Assembly (NCBI RefSeq): GCF_001746295.1
Contig: NZ_MJAH01000003.1
Coordinates: forward strand, 492,575 to 556,574
Length of the DNA stretch: 64,000 nucleotides
Origin: Streptomyces sp. LUP47B
GTDB lineage: Bacteria > Actinomycetota > Actinomycetes > Streptomycetales > Streptomycetaceae
Reading direction: 5' to 3'
Below are positions 55,331 through 63,158 of this stretch, one piece after another. The notes under the pieces are model-generated. The model made no database searches, had not been told where the DNA came from, and was given only the letters and a program-made list of their open reading frames with translations. Every line of letters begins with the position of its first letter. Positions within the stretch are counted from its first letter, which is position 1. Position numbers and translations under genes: made by a program.

Positions 55331-56089
55331 GTGCCGACCACCGCCGAAGCGACACTCGAAGCGACGCTGCGCTTCGAGGGCGTCGACAAGCACTTCGACA
55401 ACGGGACCACCGCCCTCACCGGAGTCGAACTCTCCATCGCCCCGGGCGAGTTCGTCGCCGTCGTCGGACCCTCGGGCTGCGGCAAGTCCACCCTGCTCCG
55501 CCTCGCCTCAGGCCTGGACACCGCGACCGGCGGTACCGTCCACGCCCCCACCGACGCGGTCGGCTACGTCTTCCAGGACCCGACCCTGCTGCCCTGGCGC
55601 ACCGTCCTCGCCAACGTCGAACTCCCCGCCGAACTCACCGGAACCCCGAAGGCCGAACGGCGGGATCGGGCGCTGGACGCCCTGCGCCTGGTGGGTCTGG
55701 AGGGCTTCGAGAAGCAGTTGCCGGGGCAACTGTCCGGCGGCATGCGGATGCGCGTGTCCCTGGCCCGCGCTCTCATGACCCGTCCGTCGCTGTTCCTGTT
55801 CGACGAACCGTTCGGCGCCCTCGACGAGATGACGCGTCTGCGCATGCAGGAGGAACTCCAACGCATCTACGCGGAGACCGGCTTTTCCGCTCTATTCATC
55901 ACCCACTCGGTGACCGAGGCCGTCTTCCTGGCCGGCCGGGTCGTCGTGATGTCGGCCCGCCCCGGCCGGATCACCGCCTCCTTCGAGGTGCCCTTCGCCC
56001 ATCCCCGTCCGGCCGAGCTGCGCTACGACCCCGATTTCGGCCGTATCGCCGGCGAGGTCTCGGCGGCGCTTCGAGGAGGCTTCCAGTGA
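55331..56089 (+). CDS. ABC transporter ATPase (SsuB/ThiZ-like)
   Basis: A 252-residue ATPase of the nitrate/sulfonate/thiamine-precursor class: Walker A GPSGCGKST with K52, Q-loop GYVFQDPTLLPWRTV, signature LSGGMRMR, Walker B LFLFDEPFGALDE and the H-loop FITHSVTEAVFL. The start is GTG 55331, since the upstream ATG lies in the operator; AAGGGAG precedes it. The permease start overlaps its stop, and the binding protein follows. Confidence 0.93.
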   Translation: MPTTAEATLEATLRFEGVDKHFDNGTTALTGVELSIAPGEFVAVVGPSGCGKSTLLRLASGLDTATGGTVHAPTDAVGYVFQDPTLLPWRTVLANVELPAELTGTPKAERRDRALDALRLVGLEGFEKQLPGQLSGGMRMRVSLARALMTRPSLFLFDEPFGALDEMTRLRMQEELQRIYAETGFSALFITHSVTEAVFLAGRVVVMSARPGRITASFEVPFAHPRPAELRYDPDFGRIAGEVSAALRGGFQ

Positions 56090-56967
56090 GCGCCCACGTC
56101 ACCGTCCCCGCTCAGTCCGAGGACGTCCGGCCGGCAACGGACTCCACGCAGGCCACGCCCCCGGCCCCCGTACGCCGACGCCGGGCCCGGACCGTCGCGG
56201 TGCTCACGCCGCTCGGGTCGCTCGGCGCGGCCGTCGGTATCTGGTACGCCGTCAGCTACCTGCTGCTCAGCCCCGCCAGGCGCTTCCTCGTCCCGCCCCC
56301 GCAGCAGGTCCTCACCGTGTCGTTCCTCGACTGGACCCATCTGCAGCCGATGCTCCAGGCACTGTGGCTCACCGCCCAGGTGGCGCTCGTCGGCCTGCTC
56401 ATCGCGTCCGCGCTGGGTGTGACGATGGCGGTGCTGATGAGCAGGGCCCGCTGGCTGGAACGTTCCCTGTACCCGTACGCGGTGATCCTGCAGACCGTGC
56501 CGATCCTCGCGATCGTGCCGCTGATCGGCCTCTGGTTCGGGTTCGGTTTCACCAGCCGGGTGGTCGTCTGCGTCCTGATCGCCCTCTTCCCGATGATCGC
56601 CAACACACTGTTCGGCATCCAGTCGGTGGACCGTACCCACCACGACCTGTTCACCCTCCAGCGGGCGAGCCGCTGGGCCCGGCTGCGCAAGCTCGAACTG
56701 CCTGCCGCCCTGCCCTCGGTCTTCACCGGGCTGCGCACCTCCTCCGGCCTGTCCGTGATCGGCGCGATCGTCGGCGACATGTTCTTCAAGCAGGGCGAGC
56801 CCGGCATCGGCACCCTGCTCGACGTCTACCGCTCCCGGCTGCAGTCCGAGGATCTGTTCGCCGCGATCATCCTCGCGTCGTTCTTCGGAGTCGCGGTCTT
56901 CGCCGTCTTCACCCTCGTCGCGCGGCTCGCCGTCGGCTCCTGGCACGCCTCGGCCGACCGGCCGTAA
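56086..56967 (+). CDS. ABC transporter permease (SsuC/ThiX-like)
   Basis: A 293-residue permease with a basic N-tail and about six membrane segments. The EAA loop region reads QRASRWARLRKLELPAALPS. It shows LQTVPILAIVPLIGLWFGFG, typical of importers for sulfonates, nitrate and thiamine/riboflavin precursors. It begins at GTG 56086, 4 nt into the ATPase stop. A pyrimidine-rich stretch with two CCTTCCCTTCACC-like copies lies between this gene and the next. Confidence 0.93.
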   Translation: MSAHVTVPAQSEDVRPATDSTQATPPAPVRRRRARTVAVLTPLGSLGAAVGIWYAVSYLLLSPARRFLVPPPQQVLTVSFLDWTHLQPMLQALWLTAQVALVGLLIASALGVTMAVLMSRARWLERSLYPYAVILQTVPILAIVPLIGLWFGFGFTSRVVVCVLIALFPMIANTLFGIQSVDRTHHDLFTLQRASRWARLRKLELPAALPSVFTGLRTSSGLSVIGAIVGDMFFKQGEPGIGTLLDVYRSRLQSEDLFAAIILASFFGVAVFAVFTLVARLAVGSWHASADRP

Positions 56968-57041
56968 CCCGGCGCCTTCCCGCCTTCCCTTCACCCCCGG
57001 CCTTCCCTTCACCTTCCCTCTGGTCCCTCAGGGAGTCAGTC

Positions 57042-58217
57042 ATGCCTTCATCCGCCAGACGCGCCGCCATCGCGGGCGTTTCCTCCGTAATCACCCTGGT
57101 ATCGATCACCGCGTGCGGCGGTGGTTCCACCGCCTCGACCGGCTCCGCGGACAAACTCCCGGCAGCCCCCGCCGCCCAGCGCCTGGCCGGCGTCTGCCCC
57201 AAGACGATCGTCGTCCAGGTCGACTGGGAGCCCGAGGCCGAACACGGCCCCCTCTACCGCCTGGTGGGCCCCGGCTACACGGTCGACACCGCGAAGAAGC
57301 GGGTCACCGGTCCGCTGGTGGTCGACGGCAAGGACACCGGCGTCGACATCCAGATCCGGGCGGGCGGCTCCGCCATCGGCTACCAGAGCGTCCCCTCGCA
57401 GATGTACGTCGACAAGAGCATCACCCTGGGCACGGTCACCACCGACGTGGCGATCACGGCGTCCGCCAAGCAGCCCGTCACGGCCGTGGCGGCGCTGATG
57501 AAGAAGAGCCCGCAGGTCCTGATGTGGGACCCCGCCACCCACCCCGACTGGAAGACGATCGCGGACATCGGAAAGTCGAACGCGAAGATCGTCTATGTGG
57601 ACGGCAGCACCTACGCCTCGATGCTGGTCGCGAAGGGCCTCATCAAGAAGAGCCAGCTGGACGGGAGTTACGACGGCGCACCCGCCCGCTTCGTGTCCAA
57701 CCCGGGCATCGCCCAGCAGGGCTTCGCCACCGCCGAGCCGTACATCTACCAGCACGAGGTGTCGGCCTGGAAGAAGCCGATCAAGTACCAACTGCTCGCG
57801 GACGTCGGCTTCAACGTCTATCCGGAAGCCCTGTCGGTGCGCAGCGGTGAGGTGAAGTCGCTCAGCCCCTGCCTGAAGAAGCTCGTCCCCGTTCTGCAGC
57901 AGTCGGCCGTCGACTTCGCGGCCGAGCCGTCGGCGACGGTCAAGGTCATCAGCGACCTGGTGCAGCAGTACAACACCGGATGGGTCTACTCCGAAGGCAC
58001 CGGCACTTTCGCCGCGAAGCAGATGGTCAAGCTCGGCATCCTCGGCAACGAGTCCGACGGCAGTATCGGGAGCTTCGACATGAAGCGCGTCGCTTCCGCC
58101 CTGAAGACCTTCACCCCACTCGTCGAGCAGAGCGGCGCCAAGGTCAAGCCGGACCTGACCGCCAAGGACGTGGCGACCGACGAGTTCATCGACACCTCGA
58201 TCGGACTGAAGCGATGA
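57042..58217 (+). CDS. ABC transporter substrate-binding lipoprotein (NMT1/THI5-like)
   Basis: A 391-residue type-2 binding protein with an RR-containing signal and lipobox LVSITAC, then a Gly/Ser linker. The mature part shows VVQVDWEPEAEHGPLYRL and STYASMLVAKGLIKKS and PGIAQQGFATAEPYIY, in keeping with NMT1/THI5-type proteins that bind pyrimidines, riboflavin precursors or sulfonates. It is encoded third in the transporter operon and its stop overlaps the oxidase start. Confidence 0.88.
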   Translation: MPSSARRAAIAGVSSVITLVSITACGGGSTASTGSADKLPAAPAAQRLAGVCPKTIVVQVDWEPEAEHGPLYRLVGPGYTVDTAKKRVTGPLVVDGKDTGVDIQIRAGGSAIGYQSVPSQMYVDKSITLGTVTTDVAITASAKQPVTAVAALMKKSPQVLMWDPATHPDWKTIADIGKSNAKIVYVDGSTYASMLVAKGLIKKSQLDGSYDGAPARFVSNPGIAQQGFATAEPYIYQHEVSAWKKPIKYQLLADVGFNVYPEALSVRSGEVKSLSPCLKKLVPVLQQSAVDFAAEPSATVKVISDLVQQYNTGWVYSEGTGTFAAKQMVKLGILGNESDGSIGSFDMKRVASALKTFTPLVEQSGAKVKPDLTAKDVATDEFIDTSIGLKR

Positions 58218-59590
58218 CGACCGGAAACCTGACCGCACTCACCGAACTCGTCGACGACGGACCGGCGACGAAGGTGACGGAGCGTCAGCCGACGCCCGGC
58301 ATCGAGGAATTCTGCACCGAGGCCGCCGAAATCCTCGGCTCCGACGGGGTGATCCGCGATCCGTCCGCACGGGAGAAGGCCTCCTGCGACTGGGCGCACA
58401 TGTCGCCCATCCTGTCCGCGAAACTCCCCGCCGGGCACGCCGAGGCCGTCCTGCGCCCCACATCCCACGAGCAGCTCCCGGGCATCCTGGCCCTGGCCCA
58501 CCGTCACCGCGTTCCCCTCACCCCGCGCGGCAAGGGCACCGGCAACTACGGCCAGGCGATCCCGCTGTACGACGGTGCCGTGCTCGACCTCACCGGCTGT
58601 GGCCGGGTCCTCGACGCCGGAGACGGCTGGATCCGTGCCGAGGCCGGGGCGAAGATGTCCGACCTCGAAGCTCACGCCCGCACGCTGGGCCAGGAGCTGT
58701 GGATGTTCCCGTCCACATTCGGCACCACCCTCGGCGGCTTCCTGTCCGGCGGCAGCGGCGGCACCGGCTCGCTCGTGCACAGGACCAACAGTGACGGATT
58801 CGTCCAGGAGCTGACGGTCGTGCCCTGCACGGCGGACGCCGAGCCCTTCACCGTGCGGGAGTCGGACGCGCTGCCGTACATCCACGCCTACGGCACCACG
58901 GGCTTCATCGCCAGCGCGACCGTACGGCTCCAGCGGGCCCGCACCTGGACGGGGCTGTTCGCCGCCTTCGCCGACTGGGCGTCCGCCACCGCCGCCCTCT
59001 CGGCCCTCGTACGGATGGAACCGGCACCGCGCCTGGCCTCGCTGGACGAGGCCGGCCTCGTCAGGGTCTACCGACCGGACCCGGCACTGGACCCCACGGC
59101 CCTGAGCCTGCGCGCGATCGTCGAGGAGGAGGCCGTCGACCAGGCACGCGCCATCGTCGAGGCGTCCGGCGGCCGCGTCCTCGACGTACGGCCCGCACCG
59201 GACGGACCCGCGCTGATCAGCTCGCTGTCCTTCAACCACCCGACCTACCACCTGATGAAGGCCGAGGACGGCTGGTTCCACCTGGAGATCGGCGGCGACG
59301 TCCTGCTCGGCGACACCACCGAGATCAGGAAGGTCTTCCCGGACACCCTGCTCCACCTGGAGGGCATGCGCTCCGGCACGGTCGGCATGCTCATGGCCCG
59401 CTACCAGGACGAGCAGACCGTGTACGACGGCATCGCCGCACTGCAGGCCCTGGGCGTCGGTGTGCACAGCCCGCACAACTGGCACGTCGATCGCCGCCTG
59501 GAGCTGGTCCGGGAGGCTGCCCGCACCGCCGATCCGCTCGGCCTGCTCAACCCCGGCAAGATCCCCGCCGCATCCGAGGAGACCTCGTGA
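58214..59590 (+). CDS. FAD-binding (PCMH-type) oxidoreductase
   Basis: A 458-residue flavoprotein of the PCMH/VAO superfamily. The FAD-binding region shows PRGKGTGNYGQAIPLYDG and a second phosphate loop GTTLGGFLSGGSGG (~175-190). Relatives oxidise hydroxy acids or alcohols, sometimes with covalent FAD. There is no signal peptide. Expected role: oxidising an imported substrate or an alcohol intermediate. Starts within the binding-protein stop (ATGA). Confidence 0.87.
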   Translation: MTTGNLTALTELVDDGPATKVTERQPTPGIEEFCTEAAEILGSDGVIRDPSAREKASCDWAHMSPILSAKLPAGHAEAVLRPTSHEQLPGILALAHRHRVPLTPRGKGTGNYGQAIPLYDGAVLDLTGCGRVLDAGDGWIRAEAGAKMSDLEAHARTLGQELWMFPSTFGTTLGGFLSGGSGGTGSLVHRTNSDGFVQELTVVPCTADAEPFTVRESDALPYIHAYGTTGFIASATVRLQRARTWTGLFAAFADWASATAALSALVRMEPAPRLASLDEAGLVRVYRPDPALDPTALSLRAIVEEEAVDQARAIVEASGGRVLDVRPAPDGPALISSLSFNHPTYHLMKAEDGWFHLEIGGDVLLGDTTEIRKVFPDTLLHLEGMRSGTVGMLMARYQDEQTVYDGIAALQALGVGVHSPHNWHVDRRLELVREAARTADPLGLLNPGKIPAASEETS

Positions 59591-60372
59591 CCTTCACCCG
59601 GTTCATCGACCTCCGCGGCCCGGAGATCGAACGGTTCGGCGAGGACACCGTCGCCGTGCTGCCCGTCGGCGCGATCGAGCAGCACGGGCCCCATCTGCCC
59701 GTCGCCACCGACTACTACATGGCCGAAGCCGTCGCCGAAGGCGCCGCCCGCCTCGCCGGGGAGAGCTGCGACATCACGCTGCTGCCGGGGCTCGCGTACA
59801 CCAAGTCCGACGAACACGCCTGGTCGCCGGGCACGCTGTGGCTCAGCGCCCGCACCCTGCTGTCCGTCCTCGACGATCTCGGCCGCTCCCTGGCCGCAGG
59901 CCCCGTACGCCGGCTCGCCTTCCTCAACGCGCACGGCGGCAACAGCGCCCTGCTCGGCGTCGCCCTGCGCGAACTGCGCACCCGGCACGGCCTGCGCACC
60001 TTCCTGCTGCACGCCTCCCTCCCCGCCGACCAGGGCGGCACGTCCCCGGCCACGGAGTACGGCATGGGCGTGCACGGCGGACTCAAGGAAACCGCCGCCA
60101 TGCTCCACCTCCACCCGGACCTGGTGGACATGACCCACGCCCGCCGCAGCGTCCCCGAACACCTCAACTCCTACGAGCACATCGGCTTCGGCAAGCCGGT
60201 CTCCTTCGGCTGGACCAGCGACGACTTCGCCACCGGCAACGGCCTCATCGGCGATCCCACGGGAGCCACGCCCGAACTCGGCCGCAAACTGATCGACGCG
60301 TCGATCGCCGCGGCCGCCGCCGCGTTGCGCGAATGCGCGCGCTTCCTGCCCGACCACCCCTTGACCTCCTGA
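59587..60372 (+). CDS. Creatininase-family amidohydrolase
   Basis: A 261-residue creatininase-fold protein. Metal ligands expected from the family are E31 and H33 (EQHGPHLP), D42 (ATDYY), H116 (NAHGGN) and E168 (GLKETA). The family opens lactams and cyclic amides such as creatinine, and also formamide groups on pyrimidine or flavin precursors (MftE, ArfB). Here it probably opens a ring or removes a formyl/amide group. Starts at GTG in the FAD oxidase stop. Confidence 0.9.
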   Translation: MTFTRFIDLRGPEIERFGEDTVAVLPVGAIEQHGPHLPVATDYYMAEAVAEGAARLAGESCDITLLPGLAYTKSDEHAWSPGTLWLSARTLLSVLDDLGRSLAAGPVRRLAFLNAHGGNSALLGVALRELRTRHGLRTFLLHASLPADQGGTSPATEYGMGVHGGLKETAAMLHLHPDLVDMTHARRSVPEHLNSYEHIGFGKPVSFGWTSDDFATGNGLIGDPTGATPELGRKLIDASIAAAAAALRECARFLPDHPLTS

Positions 60373-60383
60373 GGGAGCCCGCC

Positions 60384-60815
60384 ATGGCCAACCCCCCGCT
60401 GCACACTCCGCTGCGTGACATCACCGCCCACCAGATCACAGCGGGCGACACCGTCAAGCTCGCCGTGCTCACCGGCCCCCGGGACGGCTCGCCGACCACC
60501 GTCGTCTTCGAGGTCTGGGAACCGGGCGGCGCCCAGCCCCTCAACTGGCACCCCGAGGCGGTCGAGACGTTCGTCGTGCTCGCCGGTCACGGTCGCGCCG
60601 CCAGCGACGAGCACGAACGCGACCTCGCCCCCGGCGACGTCCTCGTCCTGCCCGCCGGGTCCAAGCACCGCATCGTCAACACATCCGCCACCCAACGCCT
60701 CTACACCCTCACCGTCATGTCCCCCGACGAGGGCTTCGCCGACCTCATCGAACGCGGGCCGCTCGCCACGCTCGACGAGAAGGACCTGGCCGTACTGCGG
60801 GCGGGAACGTCGTGA
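60384..60815 (+). CDS. Single-domain cupin protein
   Basis: A 143-residue cupin with NWHPEAVETFVVLAGHGRA and PGDVLVLPAGSKHRIVN providing the two cupin motifs; the histidines and glutamate are retained, so it can bind metal. Small cupins are isomerases, dioxygenases or ligand binders. Start ATG 60384 behind GAGGGAG. Its position between a lactamase-like and an amidase enzyme suggests a catalytic step in the same pathway. Confidence 0.85.
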   Translation: MANPPLHTPLRDITAHQITAGDTVKLAVLTGPRDGSPTTVVFEVWEPGGAQPLNWHPEAVETFVVLAGHGRAASDEHERDLAPGDVLVLPAGSKHRIVNTSATQRLYTLTVMSPDEGFADLIERGPLATLDEKDLAVLRAGTS

Positions 60816-62395
60816 CCGACTCCCCGGATGCAGAACTTCTCGCCGCCTTCTGGGCGTACGAACAGGCACTGGCCACCAACGACCTGACCAGCCTGGACCA
60901 CTGGTTTCTCGACGCACCGGGCACCCTGCGCGCCGAGGGCGACACCGTGCTGGTGGGCCACAGGGCCATCGCCGACTTCCGGCGCGGACGGGGCGGGGCT
61001 CCGGCGCGGGTCGTCGAACGGGTGCACGTGGTCTGGCCGGCGACCGGGGTCGCGGTCGTGACCGCCGAGACCCGGCGCCAGGACGGGACGCGCGGACTGC
61101 AGACCCAGGTGTGGCAGCACACCGACGCCGGGTGGCGGATCGCCGCCGCGCACGTGAGCGCCGTAGCCGCGCCGACGCCGGACGACCGCCCCGATCCGGC
61201 GGTGTGGCGCGTGGCGGGTCGCCACGAGGACGGTGGGCCGCTGGTGGCGTCCACCGGACAGGGCCCGCTGGCGCACATCCGCACCGCGGTGAAGGATCTG
61301 TTCGCAGTGGCCGGGCAGCGCGTCGGCGCGGGCAACCCCGCCTGGCTGGCCGAGGCCCGCCCGGAGCCCGCACACGCGGACGCCGTACGGCGGTTGCTCG
61401 ACGCGGGCGCCGAGCTCACGGGCCTCGCCCAGACCGACGAGCTGGCCTTCAGCCTCGCCGGGACCAACGCGCACTACGGCACCCCCGTCAACCCCGCCGC
61501 CCCCGGCCGGATCACCGGCGGCTCCAGCAGCGGCCCGGCCGCCGCCGTGGCCCGCGGCTGGGCGGACCTGGGACTGGCCACCGACACCGCCGGCTCGATC
61601 CGGGTACCCGCCTCCTACTGCGGCCTGTACGGCTGGCGCCCCACCCATGGAGCCACCCCCACCGGGGGCGTGCTGGCGCTGGCCCCCTCCTTCGACACCG
61701 CCGGCCTCCTGGCCCGCGACCCCGCCCTGCTGCGGACGGCGGCCGAGGTGCTGCTACCCCCGGACGACGCCCCCGTGCCGGTCGCCGAGCTCATCGTGGA
61801 CGAGGAACTGGCGTCGCACGCCGAGCCCGAGGTGCGCGCCTCCTTCGAGGCCGCCTGCCGCGCGCTCTCCCTGCGCACCGGGCTGCCCCTGGTGCGCACG
61901 GCCACCGGAGCCGCCGAGCACCTGCCCGAGTGGTTGGCCGCCTTCCGTACGGTCCAGGCCGCCGAGGCCTGGGAGCAGCACGGCGCCTGGATCACCCGCC
62001 ACCCGGGCGCCCTCGCCCCGGACGTCGCGGCGCGCTTCGAGAACGGACGCCGGGTGAGCGCGGCCGAACGGGCGGCCGGCGAGCAGGTCCTGGCCGACGC
62101 GCGGAAGGCGCTGGACGCCGTACCACCGCCCGGGAGCGCCCTGCTGCTGCCCGCCACGAGCGGTCCCGCCCTCCACGCCGACGCGCCGCCCGAGGAGGTG
62201 GAGGCCGTACGAGCCGCCACCCTCCGCCTGACCTGCCTCGCCTCGCTGGCAGGGCTCCCGGCGGTCGTCGCGCCCCTGCTGCGGGTGCGCTCACTGCCCG
62301 TCGGACTGTGCGCGCTGGGCGCCCGGGGCACGGACCGGGCGCTACTGGACCTCGCCGCCCGCACGACCGAATCGAGGAGTCCCGCACATGCCTGA
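60812..62395 (+). CDS. AtzH-like domain fused to an amidase-signature enzyme
   Basis: A 527-residue protein. Residues ~1-130 form a SnoaL-like AtzH domain (DLTSLDHWFLDAPGTLRAEG, then WQHTDAGWRIAAAHVS). Residues ~140-527 are an amidase with the Ser-cisSer-Lys triad: K161 in AVKDLFA, the TGGSSSGPA serines (238-240) and nucleophile S262 in DTAGSIRVPA. AtzH acts next to the amidase AtzE in cyanuric acid breakdown by Pseudomonas sp. ADP; the fusion here merges both partners. The amidase half is close to AtzE/GatA in type. Substrate may be a carboxylated urea or biuret-like compound; this is inference. Confidence 0.87.
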   Translation: MTDSPDAELLAAFWAYEQALATNDLTSLDHWFLDAPGTLRAEGDTVLVGHRAIADFRRGRGGAPARVVERVHVVWPATGVAVVTAETRRQDGTRGLQTQVWQHTDAGWRIAAAHVSAVAAPTPDDRPDPAVWRVAGRHEDGGPLVASTGQGPLAHIRTAVKDLFAVAGQRVGAGNPAWLAEARPEPAHADAVRRLLDAGAELTGLAQTDELAFSLAGTNAHYGTPVNPAAPGRITGGSSSGPAAAVARGWADLGLATDTAGSIRVPASYCGLYGWRPTHGATPTGGVLALAPSFDTAGLLARDPALLRTAAEVLLPPDDAPVPVAELIVDEELASHAEPEVRASFEAACRALSLRTGLPLVRTATGAAEHLPEWLAAFRTVQAAEAWEQHGAWITRHPGALAPDVAARFENGRRVSAAERAAGEQVLADARKALDAVPPPGSALLLPATSGPALHADAPPEEVEAVRAATLRLTCLASLAGLPAVVAPLLRVRSLPVGLCALGARGTDRALLDLAARTTESRSPAHA

Positions 62396-63158
62396 GCCCC
62401 ACGGTCTGATCGGGCCCAACCCCCGCAACACCTGGCGGGCCGACGGCAGATCCGTCACCCTGGCCCGACCGCACCGAGACCCGCGTCCGGTCACCGTCGA
62501 GGCCCTTCCGCAGACCGTGGTCGCCGACCTCGCCGCCACCGCGCTGATCGTCGTCGACATGCAGAACGACTTCTGCTCACCCGACGGCTGGCTCGCCTCC
62601 ATCGGCGTGGACGTGACCCCCGCCCGTGCCCCGATCCCGGTCATAGCCGGACTGCTGCCCCCACTGCGAGCCGCCGGCGTCCCGGTCGTCTGGCTCAACT
62701 GGGGCAACCGCCCCGACCGGGCCAACCTTCCCCCCGGCGTCCTGCACGTCTACGACCCGGACGGCACCGGCGGCGGCATCGGCGCCCCCCTGCCCGGCGG
62801 GGCGGGCCGGGTGCTGGAGCACGGCAGCCCCTCTGCCGAGCTCGTCGACGGGCTGGAGACAGCGGAAGGAGACATCCAGGTCGCCAAGTACCGCATGAGC
62901 GGCTTCCAGGACACCGAGTTGGACAGTGTGCTGCGCAACCTGCGGGTCGACACCCTGCTGTTCGCCGGCGTCAATGCCGACCAGTGCGTCCTGGCCACCC
63001 TCATGGACGCCGCGCACCTCGGCTACGACGTCCTCATGGTGGAGGACGCGGTGGCCACCACCTCGCCCGCGTACTGCATGGACGCCACGCTCTACAACGT
63101 CCGCCAGTGCTTCGGATTCACCCTCGCCTCCGAGGCCCTGCGAGAGGCCCTGAAGTGA
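62388..63158 (+). CDS. Isochorismatase-like amidohydrolase (RutB/biuret-hydrolase type)
   Basis: A 256-residue cysteine hydrolase. The catalytic triad is D57 in VVDMQNDF, K167 in VAKYRMSGF and C200 in NADQCVLATL. The ~35-residue N-terminal extension and the VAKYRMSGFQDTELD sequence recall RutB, the ureidoacrylate hydrolase of the pyrimidine Rut pathway, and biuret hydrolase. It likely releases carbamate or ammonia from a ureido intermediate. It overlaps the amidase by 8 nt. Confidence 0.88.
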   Translation: MPEPHGLIGPNPRNTWRADGRSVTLARPHRDPRPVTVEALPQTVVADLAATALIVVDMQNDFCSPDGWLASIGVDVTPARAPIPVIAGLLPPLRAAGVPVVWLNWGNRPDRANLPPGVLHVYDPDGTGGGIGAPLPGGAGRVLEHGSPSAELVDGLETAEGDIQVAKYRMSGFQDTELDSVLRNLRVDTLLFAGVNADQCVLATLMDAAHLGYDVLMVEDAVATTSPAYCMDATLYNVRQCFGFTLASEALREALK

